Translations under genes and position numbers: made by a program
Shown: piece by piece, positions 1 through 9,951 of the stretch
Layout: each line of letters begins with the position of its first letter
How positions within the stretch are numbered: the first letter of the stretch is position 1
NCBI GenBank assembly: GCA_947259685.1
Contig: CAMYNC010000087.1
Coordinates: 7,663-23,483, forward strand
Origin: an uncultured Desulfuromonadales bacterium
GTDB lineage: Bacteria; Desulfobacterota; Desulfuromonadia; Desulfuromonadales; Geopsychrobacteraceae
Direction: 5' to 3'
DNA length: 15,821 nt
The notes under the pieces: generated by a model
What the model was told of the DNA's origin: nothing
Database searches by the model: none
The model's input: only the letters and a program-made list of their open reading frames with translations

Positions 1-1
1 A

Positions 2-112
2 ATATATTCTTCGAGTACTTATCGCGACGAAGTCATGAAAGTGCTGACGCTGGGGTTAGAGCGTGGCGAATTGGTGATTGTTGGCGAACGGACAATTTCA
101 AAAATAAACTGA
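2..112 (+). CDS. C-terminal end of an unidentified protein (partial)
   Basis: An open frame enters from the left edge and ends at a TGA at 110-112. It gives about 36 residues containing the stretch YRDEVMKVLTLGLERGELVI and ending in GERTISKIN. The composition (mixed charged and aliphatic residues, no low complexity) looks like genuine protein. It is chosen over the other two plus frames because it stops just before a terminator-like hairpin at 131-163. I do not recognise the family; too little of the protein is present to assign a function. Confidence 0.5.
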   Translation: MYSSSTYRDEVMKVLTLGLERGELVIVGERTISKIN

Positions 113-130
113 TCTGACAAAGTGACATTG

Positions 131-163
131 AAAAGCCGGATTCTCAAAGAGTTCGGTTTTTTT
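131..163 (+). terminator. Rho-independent terminator, probably bidirectional
   Basis: The hairpin has the arms CCGGA/TTCGG (one G-U pair) and CTC/GAG around an AAA loop, with a small TT bulge, followed by a run of seven T. A-rich sequence on the 5' side extends the stem against the T tract. On the minus strand the same hairpin is followed by CTTTTC, so it can also end the converging signalling operon, whose reading frame ends at 162. The position 19 nt after the stop of the partial plus-strand gene fits. Confidence 0.65.
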
Positions 164-668
164 ATGGACCTTTCCTTTGTTCCAGTGCCGCTGTTTGGGG
201 CGAGGGGGCGGCTTGCAAGCCGAGGCACTGATTGCGCCCTTGTTGTTTTGCCTGGTAGACAGCTTCCTCCGCCAAGTTGAGCAAATCATAGACATCGGCG
301 CTGTCGCCAGGAAAACTGGCGACACCGACAGAAATGCTCAGGTGCTGGCCTGGCTGGCTTTTGGCAGCATCGCTGAAGCATACTTGTTCAAGACTCAGAC
401 GAAGCTTGTCAGCCACGGCCAGGCTCGCCACCTTATCTGTTTTGGGCAGCAGAATGATGAATTTATCACCGCCAAAGCGGGCGACCAGATCGACTCCACG
501 AGTACCCTAACTGAGAAGGCTGGCGGCTCTTTTCAGGATGACGTCCCCTTTCATTTTTCCATGCCAATCATTATATGTTTTGAAATGATCGATATCGACC
601 AGCAGGATACTGAAATGGTTGTGATATCGTCTTGATTGAGCCAACTCTCGGTGGAGGTGTTCCTGGAA
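162..668 (-). pseudogene. Remnant of a GGDEF (diguanylate cyclase) domain beyond a premature stop
   Basis: This stretch continues, in the same reading frame, the GAF sensor gene that stops at 669-671. Ignoring the stop, translation gives an almost complete GGDEF domain: DIDHFKTYND (metal- and phosphate-binding region), a degenerate GHxxGD segment (HGKMKGD), an RxxD inhibitory-site motif (RGVD) five residues before the signature, the signature itself as GGDKF, then SISVGVASFPGDSADVYDLL and the AVYQAKQQGRN helix. A second in-frame stop (TAG, 509-507) lies just before RGVD. No frameshift is needed anywhere, so the damage is point substitutions: TAA at the usual NRR-aromatic position and TAG in place of a polar residue. 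The Glu-to-Lys change in the signature should abolish cyclase activity even if the stops were suppressed. It could also be sequencing error, but three independent defects in one domain argue for real decay. Confidence 0.85.
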
Positions 669-2330
669 TTAGCGTCGATTGGGCAGGCCGGTCAATTCAT
701 CGGTTGCTGAAAGCGTTTTGGTTTTTTCATAGAGGCGGGCGTTTTCGATTGCAATCGCCGCCTGGGTGGCAATTGCCTGAGCAATCTGCTGGGCCGTACT
801 GTTAAATCCGTCCTTTTTGGGGTGGTGTAGATTGATTACGCCAATCAATCGATTTTGCATTGTCATCGGCACCGCCAGTAGACTTCCCAGAGCTATCTGC
901 TCTTCAGCATAGTGTTGCGCCTCTTCGGCTTTGGAAAGGTCCGAACAATAGACCATCTGCTGATTGAGTGCCGCTTCTCCAGCGAGACCTTGGCCAAGGG
1001 GAACCTGGATATTCTTCAATTGACTCGTCTGAAAGCCGAATCCATTGACCGCTGTTACGCATTCGGAGCCAGGCTTGTAGATCAGCAGCAGGGCTCGGGA
1101 ACAGCCCAAGCGACCTCTTAACGCTTGGAGGATTCGCTCGAAAAGCTGTTGCTGGTCTAGGGAGGAGGTCATCGCCTGGGTGACTTGAAAGAGGGCAGTG
1201 AACTCCTGGTTCTGTTCTTTAAGGCTCAGGTTGCGCTTCTCCAACTCGGAGTTGATTTTACGCAGATGGCGGTTTTGATTTTCGATAGCTATGGCCTGCT
1301 CGGATTGTTCCCGGGCCGTTTCAACGCTCAACTTGGTGGCCTCCAGTTCTGCGAGCAACTGATTGCAGGCGACTCCGCATTGTGTCAGTTGCGACCGACT
1401 GTCCGGCTCGGTCTCGATCCGCAGCTGGCGTTCTCCGGCGATGATTTTTCGACTCGCGGTTATCACGCTCTCGACCGGAGAAAAAATTCGCAGCAACAGG
1501 GCTCGGTAAATGACGATGCCGATCAGCAGGATGAGGCAGATAAACGCCAACAGGTAGTGCCTGAAGCTATCTACCAAGGATTGAACCGAGGCAAAAGAAT
1601 CAGCGGTCCCGAGAATAAATAAACCCTCGTTGCCCAATGGCAGCGGAGTATAGGAGAACAGCCGCGCTTGCTGGTCGTTCGTATGAATGCTCGTAGGGAT
1701 ACCGGCTTGCAGGCTGATTAATTGGCGACTGGTGAGCTCCGGCAGTTGCAGGGGCGCATTAGAACTGGTGGCGATCAGATCACCAGCACGATCAAAGAGG
1801 AAGAAATCATTTTGAAAGCGGTCACTTAATTCATCGAGATAAGGGCGTCCAAGGGGCCGCTGTAAAATTAAAATCTGTTCTGGAAGTTTCAAGCAGGCAA
1901 TTAAATAGTAATTTTGGGTGGTTTTTTCCTGAACCACTGAGACCAAAGGCTCTTGCTGGTCGAGTGCCCTACTGACCAGGTCTTGCAGAGGCGCGGACAA
2001 ATTGGTCAACTGCTGATCACTGATGATCAATCTGGCCTGCTTATCGTGGGTGTGAATATACTCTTGAAGCTTTTCTTCTGAAAGGGGTAGTTTCAATTTA
2101 GCTTCGATGACATGTTTGGCGAGCAGCCGTTCTTGCAGTTTGAAATCTTGATAGGCTAGAGTTTGAACATGTTCCAGTCGCAATTTGATCGCTTTTCCCA
2201 TGCGTTCTTGCAATAGCTGACTGCCGCCGATTGAAATGCCGCTGCCTAACACCGCCAACAGCAGGATGAACGGGACAATAATCTGTGTCAGCAAAGATAA
2301 ATTTTCGTAGCGAAGCTTACCTGGCATCAT
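669..2330 (-). CDS. Membrane sensor protein with HAMP-like and GAF domains; truncated diguanylate cyclase
   Basis: The product of 553 residues has TM1 at about residues 12-33, an extracytoplasmic sensor region at about 40-255 (no family recognised), TM2 at about 259-280, a HAMP-like segment at about 281-335, a coiled coil at about 335-378 and a GAF domain at about 378-532. It ends inside a GGDEF domain right after TDELTGLPNRR. A full-length protein would continue about 168 codons to 162 and act as a diguanylate cyclase making c-di-GMP at the inner membrane. As it stands, it could only sense or dimerise. The ATG start overlaps the TGA of the upstream HD-GYP gene (ATGA), so translation is probably coupled; a second ATG follows immediately. 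The family assignment is firm from the domain order. The ligand of sensor and GAF is unknown. Confidence 0.85.
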   Translation of the reverse strand: MMPGKLRYENLSLLTQIIVPFILLLAVLGSGISIGGSQLLQERMGKAIKLRLEHVQTLAYQDFKLQERLLAKHVIEAKLKLPLSEEKLQEYIHTHDKQARLIISDQQLTNLSAPLQDLVSRALDQQEPLVSVVQEKTTQNYYLIACLKLPEQILILQRPLGRPYLDELSDRFQNDFFLFDRAGDLIATSSNAPLQLPELTSRQLISLQAGIPTSIHTNDQQARLFSYTPLPLGNEGLFILGTADSFASVQSLVDSFRHYLLAFICLILLIGIVIYRALLLRIFSPVESVITASRKIIAGERQLRIETEPDSRSQLTQCGVACNQLLAELEATKLSVETAREQSEQAIAIENQNRHLRKINSELEKRNLSLKEQNQEFTALFQVTQAMTSSLDQQQLFERILQALRGRLGCSRALLLIYKPGSECVTAVNGFGFQTSQLKNIQVPLGQGLAGEAALNQQMVYCSDLSKAEEAQHYAEEQIALGSLLAVPMTMQNRLIGVINLHHPKKDGFNSTAQQIAQAIATQAAIAIENARLYEKTKTLSATDELTGLPNRR

Positions 2331-4435
2331 TCATTTCTGCTTAGTTCTCCGGTGTTGACCAGTTCCAGAAAGGCTTTGGCGACAGAGGGGTCAAACTGGC
2401 TGCCGGCGTTATTTTCGATTTCGCACAATGCGACCGCTTTGGGCAGGGCTTTTCGGTAGGGACGATTTGACGTCATTGCATCGTAGCTGTCAGCCACGGA
2501 GAGAATTCGTGATTCCAGCAGCAGTTCGTTGCCGCTGGTTCCCCGCGGGTATCCGCTGCCATCATGGCGTTCATGGTGCTGGCCGATGATCTCGCGAATT
2601 CGGCTCATAAAATGGATCGGTTCCAGAATTCGCATGCCGATAAGTGGATGTTGTTGCAGTTGATCGATATCATTCAGCGAGAGCTCATCTACCTTATGCA
2701 GTAAGCTACCATCTATGCCGATTTTGCCGATATCATGCAGGATGGCGGCCTGTTCCAGATCCTTGGTTGCTGCTTCTGCCAGGTTCAGCTTGCGCGCTAG
2801 CGCCAGCGAGTAGCGGGTGACCCGTTCTGAATGTCCTCGGGTGTAATGGTCGCTGGCTTCAATGGCTGAAACCAAAGCCTGCACGGTATTCAGGTAGGTT
2901 TGCTGTTGTTCTTCGTAGAGCCTGGCGTTTTTAATCGCCACGCTGGCCTGAGCGGCAATCGTTGTGAGCAGTTCCAGGTCCTCAGTGTAAAAGTTTGTGC
3001 CGTCCGGTTTGTTGGCGATCGTCAAAGTGCCGATGATTTCATCGCCGACGAACAGCGGAGTACAAAGGACCGAGTCACGGGCGAAGCCAAGGTGACTCAT
3101 GCGTGAAAAGTCGTGTTCGTGGTCGATATTCTTGATCAGCAAGGGCTTTCGGTTTTCCACCACCCAGTGGGAAACCCCGCCTGGATTTAAGGGAATTTCA
3201 GCCTGTGGATCATAGTGTGCACCGGGGATCCCGATCACTTCACCGATGCGCAATTTATTCACCTGTTTGTCGTAAAGCAGGATGTAGCCAATATTGGCGC
3301 CAAGCGATTCAACGGCTTTATTCAGCAGCAAGGGAAACAGAGTTTTCAGGTCCATGGTCGAGTTGATGACCAGGCCGGTGTCATACAGGGTAGACAGACG
3401 GCTAACCACTTGCCCAAGGGTGGTGTTGCGATCCTCGAGATCACTGGCCAAATCAGCGATCCTGAAGTTTGCTCCTTCGACCTCTTCAATCCGCTCTTCC
3501 AGACAAATGTTGAGGTGTTCGATCTCCGTAAGGCGGTCTTCCAGGGTCATGTTCATGCTATCGATCTTGTCTTTATGGTTAAGCTTTTCCCGGTTAGCCG
3601 CCAGTTCGCTCTCAATTTGGACAGTTGAGTCGAGCAGATTTCTTACGCGATCGACCATGTAGTTGAATTTTTCCGCCAACAGCGCCATCTCGGCTGAACT
3701 TTGGATCGAGGCGTTGGCGTTGTGAAAATCACCTTGTTCCAAGCGGGTCATGGCTGTGACCAGTTTGCGGATCGGATTGTCGACATAGTAGAGGATAAAA
3801 CCGACCAGGCTGATAATCATGATCACCAGAATCGAAAATGAAGAAACCAGGTTCGCTTCGGTCCCCTGTTGCTGCAGCTGTTTGAGAATATTCAATGAGA
3901 GATGGACATTAAAAATACCGAGTAGCTCTTTTTGTGGATCATGACAACCGTGGCAACTTGGAGTGTTGAGAATCGGTAGGGTTGACGAATACAGATTTTC
4001 GTCTTTGCTGAGTAGCGAAAACCCATTGGGATTGTTGCGATAGGTCACCAGATCAAATGCCGGGACCGGCTGACCGATTTCTTCGGGGTCGGTCGACAGC
4101 AGGACTTTACCCTGGGTGTCGAAAATACGTGGCGAAGAAATAGAGTTTTCCTCCTCGATTTTTTTTAGGATGTTGATCACTTCATGATTGCGCCCGGTCT
4201 GCATGGCTGTGGTAATACTGCTGTGGATCGTCTGGGTCAGGATGCGACTGTTCTGGCTGGCCATTTGCCGAACCATCAGATTCTGCGTCTGCATATTATG
4301 CCAAGTGGCAGCAGCAACAGCGCCGATGGTAATCAAAATGGTAATGCTGAGTATTTTGACCTTCAGAGAATTTATCAACAGCAAGCTCTTTATGGATTCG
4401 GCGATAACACGTATCGGCTGTGTCAGATGGCGCAC
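2327..4435 (-). CDS. Haem-motif membrane sensor HD-GYP cyclic-di-GMP phosphodiesterase
   Basis: The product of 702 residues should hydrolyse c-di-GMP at the inner membrane. Domains in order: TM1 at about 25-44; an extracytoplasmic sensor at about 45-198 with a c-type haem motif CHGCH at 161-165; TM2 at about 198-217; HAMP at about 218-272; coiled coil at about 275-345; GAF at about 346-505; HD-GYP at about 515-698. The catalytic set looks intact: HSERV (535-539), the metal-binding HD pair (ILHDIGKIGI, H567-D568), HHERHDGSGYPRG (620-632) and VADSYDAMTS (647-656). Attachment of haem to the CxxCH cysteines would let the sensor read redox state or a gas ligand, as known for haem sensors in Geobacter; the ligand is inferred, not visible. 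The start is a GTG with only a weak Shine-Dalgarno, so a slightly later TTG is possible; the domains are unaffected. The stop overlaps the next gene by 4 nt. Confidence 0.93.
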   Translation of the reverse strand: MRHLTQPIRVIAESIKSLLLINSLKVKILSITILITIGAVAAATWHNMQTQNLMVRQMASQNSRILTQTIHSSITTAMQTGRNHEVINILKKIEEENSISSPRIFDTQGKVLLSTDPEEIGQPVPAFDLVTYRNNPNGFSLLSKDENLYSSTLPILNTPSCHGCHDPQKELLGIFNVHLSLNILKQLQQQGTEANLVSSFSILVIMIISLVGFILYYVDNPIRKLVTAMTRLEQGDFHNANASIQSSAEMALLAEKFNYMVDRVRNLLDSTVQIESELAANREKLNHKDKIDSMNMTLEDRLTEIEHLNICLEERIEEVEGANFRIADLASDLEDRNTTLGQVVSRLSTLYDTGLVINSTMDLKTLFPLLLNKAVESLGANIGYILLYDKQVNKLRIGEVIGIPGAHYDPQAEIPLNPGGVSHWVVENRKPLLIKNIDHEHDFSRMSHLGFARDSVLCTPLFVGDEIIGTLTIANKPDGTNFYTEDLELLTTIAAQASVAIKNARLYEEQQQTYLNTVQALVSAIEASDHYTRGHSERVTRYSLALARKLNLAEAATKDLEQAAILHDIGKIGIDGSLLHKVDELSLNDIDQLQQHPLIGMRILEPIHFMSRIREIIGQHHERHDGSGYPRGTSGNELLLESRILSVADSYDAMTSNRPYRKALPKAVALCEIENNAGSQFDPSVAKAFLELVNTGELSRNE

Positions 4436-4492
4436 GCCGGGCTTTGGGTTCCGTCCAGGTTAAACCACAGATACTAATTGGTGTTTAGTCGC

Positions 4493-4519
4493 AGTATACG
4501 AATCGCCTACTGGTTTCAA
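4493..4519 (-). promoter_or_regulatory. Candidate sigma70 promoter for the HD-GYP operon
   Basis: Reading the minus strand, TTGAAA (4519-4514) is followed after 15 nt by TATACT (4498-4493). Both hexamers match the consensus well (5/6 each), but the spacer is 2 nt shorter than ideal. Transcription would begin near 4486, giving a leader of about 50 nt before the GTG start. Confidence 0.4.
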
Positions 4520-4693
4520 CGGGTTTCCAGCGGTAGATTAAACCCATCGGATAAACAGGTCCTTTAGCTATATGAGAAATTTGCAATTTATAGGCCAGTG
4601 GTAGATTTGTCCGAGTGTTTTTTCTTTGTTCCGGGAGCGGGAAACCATTGTTTTTTAGCTGGCTTGTTGGGCTTTGGTGAGGGGGAAAAGCAA

Positions 4694-4722
4694 TTGACTT
4701 TGGCAGGCAACTATGATTTTCT
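4694..4722 (+). promoter_or_regulatory. Weak candidate promoter for queA
   Basis: TTGACT (4694-4699) lies 17 nt before TTTTCT (4717-4722), which is a poor -10 box. A better -10, TATGAT at 4712-4717, has no good -35 at proper spacing (the TTGACT is only 12 nt away). One of these combinations probably drives the queA-tgt unit, with a start about 25-35 nt before the ATG. The evidence is only sequence resemblance. Confidence 0.25.
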
Positions 4723-4758
4723 AGGTCGCTGGTTTTATCCAGTCTGGAACAGGTTTTA

Positions 4759-6926
<2,168 letters not shown>

Positions 6927-6994
6927 TTCATCGTTTATTTGAAGTCATCTGCTGGCTCAGGCGGATGAAAAACTGAATCAAGGAGGAAGACCCA

Positions 6995-7309
6995 ATGGTA
7001 TCAGAAGCATATGCAATGGCTGGAAACGCAGCAGGAGGTCAGCAAGGCAGTGGCTATGAGGGGATCATCATGCTGGTGGCGATGTTCGCCATCTTTTATT
7101 TTCTGTTGATCCGGCCTCAACAGAAGCGTGCCAAGCAGCATCGGGAATTGATTCAAGCGCTCGCTGTCGGCGACCAGGTGGTCACTGCTGGCGGCATTCA
7201 CGGCAAGGTGACCGCCGTGGAAGAGACCACTGTCACAATAGAGGTCGCCACTGGCGTAAAGGTGAAGATGAACCGCTCCTCGATCACCGAAGTAAAAAAC
7301 AAAGGCTAA
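6995..7309 (+). CDS. yajC: Sec translocon accessory membrane protein YajC
   Basis: YajC is a small inner-membrane partner of SecD and SecF in the Sec protein-export machinery. The 104 residues show one membrane segment at about 22-39 ending in the hallmark LLIRPQQKRAK, then a cytoplasmic domain with ALAVGDQVVTAGGIHGKV and VKVKMNRSSITEV, all typical of the family. The ATG is preceded by a strong AAGGAGGAAG. It sits 68 bp after tgt and 92 bp before secD. The order tgt-yajC-secD-secF is widely conserved in proteobacteria, which supports the assignment. Confidence 0.96.
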   Translation: MVSEAYAMAGNAAGGQQGSGYEGIIMLVAMFAIFYFLLIRPQQKRAKQHRELIQALAVGDQVVTAGGIHGKVTAVEETTVTIEVATGVKVKMNRSSITEVKNKG

Positions 7310-7327
7310 GCGGTCTTCACTGAGCCG

Positions 7328-7367
7328 GGCAGGCGCATGCGTCTGCCTGAAACGGCCCGCAGGGGCC
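7328..7367 (+). other. Two GC-rich hairpins between yajC and secD
   Basis: The 92-bp spacer holds a near-palindrome at 7328-7347 (GGCAG...CTGCC with an inner CGC/GCG) and then GGCCC-GCAG-GGGCC at 7354-7367. Neither is followed by a T run, so they do not look like intrinsic terminators. They might slow ribosomes or exonucleases or set the ratio of YajC to SecDF, but this is only inference from pairing. Confidence 0.35.
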
Positions 7368-7401
7368 TGCTGTTGAATGCCCAAAGGGAGATACGACGCA
7401 G

Positions 7402-9000
7402 ATGTCCAATAGTATCAAATTACGGGGTGCCCTGGTTCTGTTCTGCCTGGTTCTGGCACTCTTTTCTCTTGCTCCGACCCTGATGCGTGACAATTTACCG
7501 CAATGGTGGCTCGATACCGTCGATCCGATTCATCTCGGCCTGGACCTTCAGGGGGGCATGCACCTGGTCCTGGGAGTCGATGTTGACAAAGCGGTGGAGA
7601 GCCGGCTTGACACCATCATCGACCAGACTGAAAGCCAGCTACGCGAAAAAGATATTATCTTCAAGCGGGTTGAGCGCCGGCAGGGGGATCGTATGGCGGT
7701 GATCGTTTACGATTCCGCTGAAGGAACAAAGGTCGATGCGCAGATGACGGAAAGCTTTCCCTCACTGGAAGGGGAGACGATTCCGGCGGCTGGCGGCTAC
7801 ATCGAAAAACAGTTCCGCCTGAGCGATTCGGAAATTGAAAGTATCAAGGATTACGCCGTTCGCCAGGCATTGGAAACCATGCGCAACCGGGTTGACCAGT
7901 TTGGGGTAAGCGAGCCGACTCTGCAGCGGCAGAGCGGAAATCGAATTCTTATTCAGCTGCCGGGGGTGAAAGATCCGGATCGGGCCATTTCCCTGTTGGG
8001 CAAGACAGCGCGGTTGGAGTTTAAAATGGTTGCCGAAGGGGTGAACGTTCAGGACGCTCTGCTCGGCAACCTTCCGCCCGGTACTCAGCTTTTGTATGAG
8101 CGGAATGTCAATCGCAGTACCGGCGTCGCCACGGAGACACCGCTGGTGGTCTATGATAAGACGGTTATGACCGGCGACCTGCTTTCTGACGCCAATGTCC
8201 GGATCGATACCCGGTTCAACGAACCTTACGTTTCGATCGATTTCAATTCGGTCGGCGCCAAGCGCTTCGATCAGATCACCGCTGCCAATGTCGGCAAGCG
8301 GATGGCCATTGTCCTGGATGATACCGTCTATTCAGCGCCGGTGATTCGCGAACGGATTTCCGGTGGCAGCGCCCAGGTTTCCGGGGCTTTCACTTCGCAG
8401 GAGGCAACCGATCTGGCGATTGTGCTGCGTGCCGGGTCTCTGCCGGCGCCGGTCAAAATTCTCGAAAATCGAACGGTTGGGCCCTCCTTGGGGCAGGACT
8501 CTATCGATAAAGGGCTTCAGTCGATTCTGGTTGGCGGTTTCCTGGTGATCGTTGCCATGGCGATCTATTACCAGCTCTCCGGTGTGGTTGCGGTGGCTGC
8601 CCTGTTGTTGAACCTGCTGTTTATCAGCGCCATGCTGTCGCTGTTCGGTGCCACTCTGACCCTGCCAGGACTTGCCGGTATCGTCCTGACCGTCGGTATG
8701 GCTGTCGACGCCAATGTGCTGATCTTTGAGCGGATTCGGGAAGAATTGCGACTTGGCAAGGCGCCAAAAGTAGCCCTGCAGTCCGGCTATGAAAAAGCTT
8801 TCTGGACGATCATCGACGCCAACGTTACAACTCTGTTGGCTGCTTTGGTGCTGTTTCAGTTCGGCACCGGTCCGGTGCGTGGCTTCGCTGTCACCTTGTC
8901 GATCGGTATCCTGGCCTCGCTGTTTACCGCGATGTTTGTCTCGCGGCTGGTGTTTGACTTTTTCCTGACGGGCCGCAATATCAAGCGGCTGAGTATATAA
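7402..9000 (+). CDS. secD: Protein translocase subunit SecD
   Basis: SecD, with SecF, uses the proton-motive force to finish pulling proteins through SecYEG. The 532 residues have TM1 at about 9-25, then a large periplasmic P1 domain beginning LGLDLQGGMHLVLGV and including ETMRNRVDQFGVSEP and RILIQLPGVKDP, a P1-head region, then the PAPVKILENRTVGPSLGQDSI segment and five more membrane helices. The proton-relay motif VDANVLIFERIREE is present, with its key Asp at about residue 436. The ATG is preceded by AAAGGGAGAT. secF follows 13 nt after the stop. The length is ordinary for a stand-alone SecD; it is not fused to SecF. Confidence 0.97.
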   Translation: MSNSIKLRGALVLFCLVLALFSLAPTLMRDNLPQWWLDTVDPIHLGLDLQGGMHLVLGVDVDKAVESRLDTIIDQTESQLREKDIIFKRVERRQGDRMAVIVYDSAEGTKVDAQMTESFPSLEGETIPAAGGYIEKQFRLSDSEIESIKDYAVRQALETMRNRVDQFGVSEPTLQRQSGNRILIQLPGVKDPDRAISLLGKTARLEFKMVAEGVNVQDALLGNLPPGTQLLYERNVNRSTGVATETPLVVYDKTVMTGDLLSDANVRIDTRFNEPYVSIDFNSVGAKRFDQITAANVGKRMAIVLDDTVYSAPVIRERISGGSAQVSGAFTSQEATDLAIVLRAGSLPAPVKILENRTVGPSLGQDSIDKGLQSILVGGFLVIVAMAIYYQLSGVVAVAALLLNLLFISAMLSLFGATLTLPGLAGIVLTVGMAVDANVLIFERIREELRLGKAPKVALQSGYEKAFWTIIDANVTTLLAALVLFQFGTGPVRGFAVTLSIGILASLFTAMFVSRLVFDFFLTGRNIKRLSI

Positions 9001-9013
9001 GGAGGCTGACGGC

Positions 9014-9925
9014 ATGCAGCTGATCAAGCCGGATACAAACTTCGATTTTATCAATAAGCGCAAGCTGGCCATGATCGTCTCAGCGGTGCTGATTCTGATC
9101 GGTCTGGCCTCATTGGTGGTCAAGGGGGGCCCGAATTACGGGATCGATTTTGCCGGTGGCACCCTGGTCCAGGTGAAATTTACCAGCGATACCGACGCTG
9201 CACAGATCAAGCAGGCTCTGGATGGCTTGGACCTCGGCAATCCAGTGGTCCAGCGTTTTGGTGACGGAAAGGATGAATTTCTGATCCGGGTAGAAAAGTC
9301 GAGCGGAGAACTGCAAGGACTTTCCGCGCAGATGCTGCAGGCACTGGAAGCGAAATATGAGCAGGGGAACGTCGAAATCCGCCGGGTTGAGATGGTCGGG
9401 CCTCAGGTCGGCAAGGATCTGCGCAGCAAGGGACTGAAAGCGATCTTCTACGCCATGCTCGGCATTCTGGTCTACATCTCCTGGCGCTTTGAGTTCCGCT
9501 TTGCTGTCGGGGCAATTATTGCCCTGGTGCACGATGTGCTGATCACTCTTGGTATGTTCAGCCTGTTCGGCAAAGAGATCGACCTGCCGATCATCGCCGC
9601 TTTTTTGGCGATTATTGGCTATTCCTTGAACGACACGATCATTGTCTATGACCGGATCCGTGAGAACCTCGGAAAGCACCATAAAGAAGGTTTTCCTTTT
9701 ATCGTCAATCGCAGTGTCAACGAAACCCTTTCCCGGACCTTGCTGACCTCAGGGACCACCTTGCTGGTGGTTGTGGCGCTGTTTGTGCTCGGGGGTGGGG
9801 TGATTCATAACTTTGCTTTTGCTATGCTGGTAGGCGTGCTGGTCGGGACCTACTCGTCGATTTTCGTTGCCAGCCCGGTGCTGATCTTCTGGGAAGAGCG
9901 CAAGGCGGCCAAGGCCAGTTCATAG
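9014..9925 (+). CDS. secF: Protein translocase subunit SecF
   Basis: SecF pairs with SecD in the inner membrane to drive late steps of Sec export. The 303 residues show TM1 at about 18-36, the family motif GIDFAGGTLVQVKF, a periplasmic region with RRVEMVGPQVGKDL, and a C-terminal bundle of five helices with the relay motif YSLNDTIIVYDRIREN (Asp at residue 207) and SRTLLTSGTTLLVV. The ATG has a strong AAGGAGG about 8 nt upstream, 13 nt after secD. The charged tail EERKAAKASS ends the protein in the cytoplasm. No unusual features are seen. Confidence 0.97.
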   Translation: MQLIKPDTNFDFINKRKLAMIVSAVLILIGLASLVVKGGPNYGIDFAGGTLVQVKFTSDTDAAQIKQALDGLDLGNPVVQRFGDGKDEFLIRVEKSSGELQGLSAQMLQALEAKYEQGNVEIRRVEMVGPQVGKDLRSKGLKAIFYAMLGILVYISWRFEFRFAVGAIIALVHDVLITLGMFSLFGKEIDLPIIAAFLAIIGYSLNDTIIVYDRIRENLGKHHKEGFPFIVNRSVNETLSRTLLTSGTTLLVVVALFVLGGGVIHNFAFAMLVGVLVGTYSSIFVASPVLIFWEERKAAKASS

Positions 9926-9951
9926 CTGGAGAACCGAGCAAAGGAGAAACA

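Larger units (their letters stand above)
4436..4758. other. 323-bp divergent intergenic region between the c-di-GMP operon and queA
   Basis: No convincing gene lies here. The region is more AT-rich than the flanking coding DNA and must hold promoters for both directions. Candidates are listed separately (minus-strand 4493-4519, plus-strand 4694-4722). I looked for a preQ1-type riboswitch ahead of queA and saw none. A reading frame crossing the region on the minus strand runs into queA and has no coding character. Confidence 0.6.

Noticed and set aside
162..431. A separate 89-residue protein starting at a GTG
   Set aside because: It is simply the in-phase C-terminal third of the broken GGDEF domain. 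It starts mid-domain without a ribosome binding site.
177..635. 152-codon open frame on the plus strand
   Set aside because: It is antisense to the GGDEF remnant, lacks family resemblance and a ribosome site. The minus strand translates to a recognisable domain throughout.
507..671. Read-through or recoding of the stops (pyrrolysine at TAG, other suppression) to give a full-length cyclase
   Set aside because: The first stop is TAA, which pyrrolysine decoding would not rescue, and the signature is already inactive as GGDKF. No recoding structure was evident.
4600..4758. preQ1 riboswitch upstream of queA
   Set aside because: I looked for the compact C-rich loop and A-rich tail of preQ1-I and saw no match. 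The stems present are only about 4 bp.
7310..7401. Arrest peptide (SecM/VemP-like) gene ahead of secD
   Set aside because: The 92-bp spacer is too short for a signal-bearing arrest peptide and has no start with a ribosome site leading to such a frame.
8332..9123. 263-codon minus-strand frame
   Set aside because: Antisense to secD and secF, both conserved and intact. The translation is Gln/His/Asp-rich shadow sequence.
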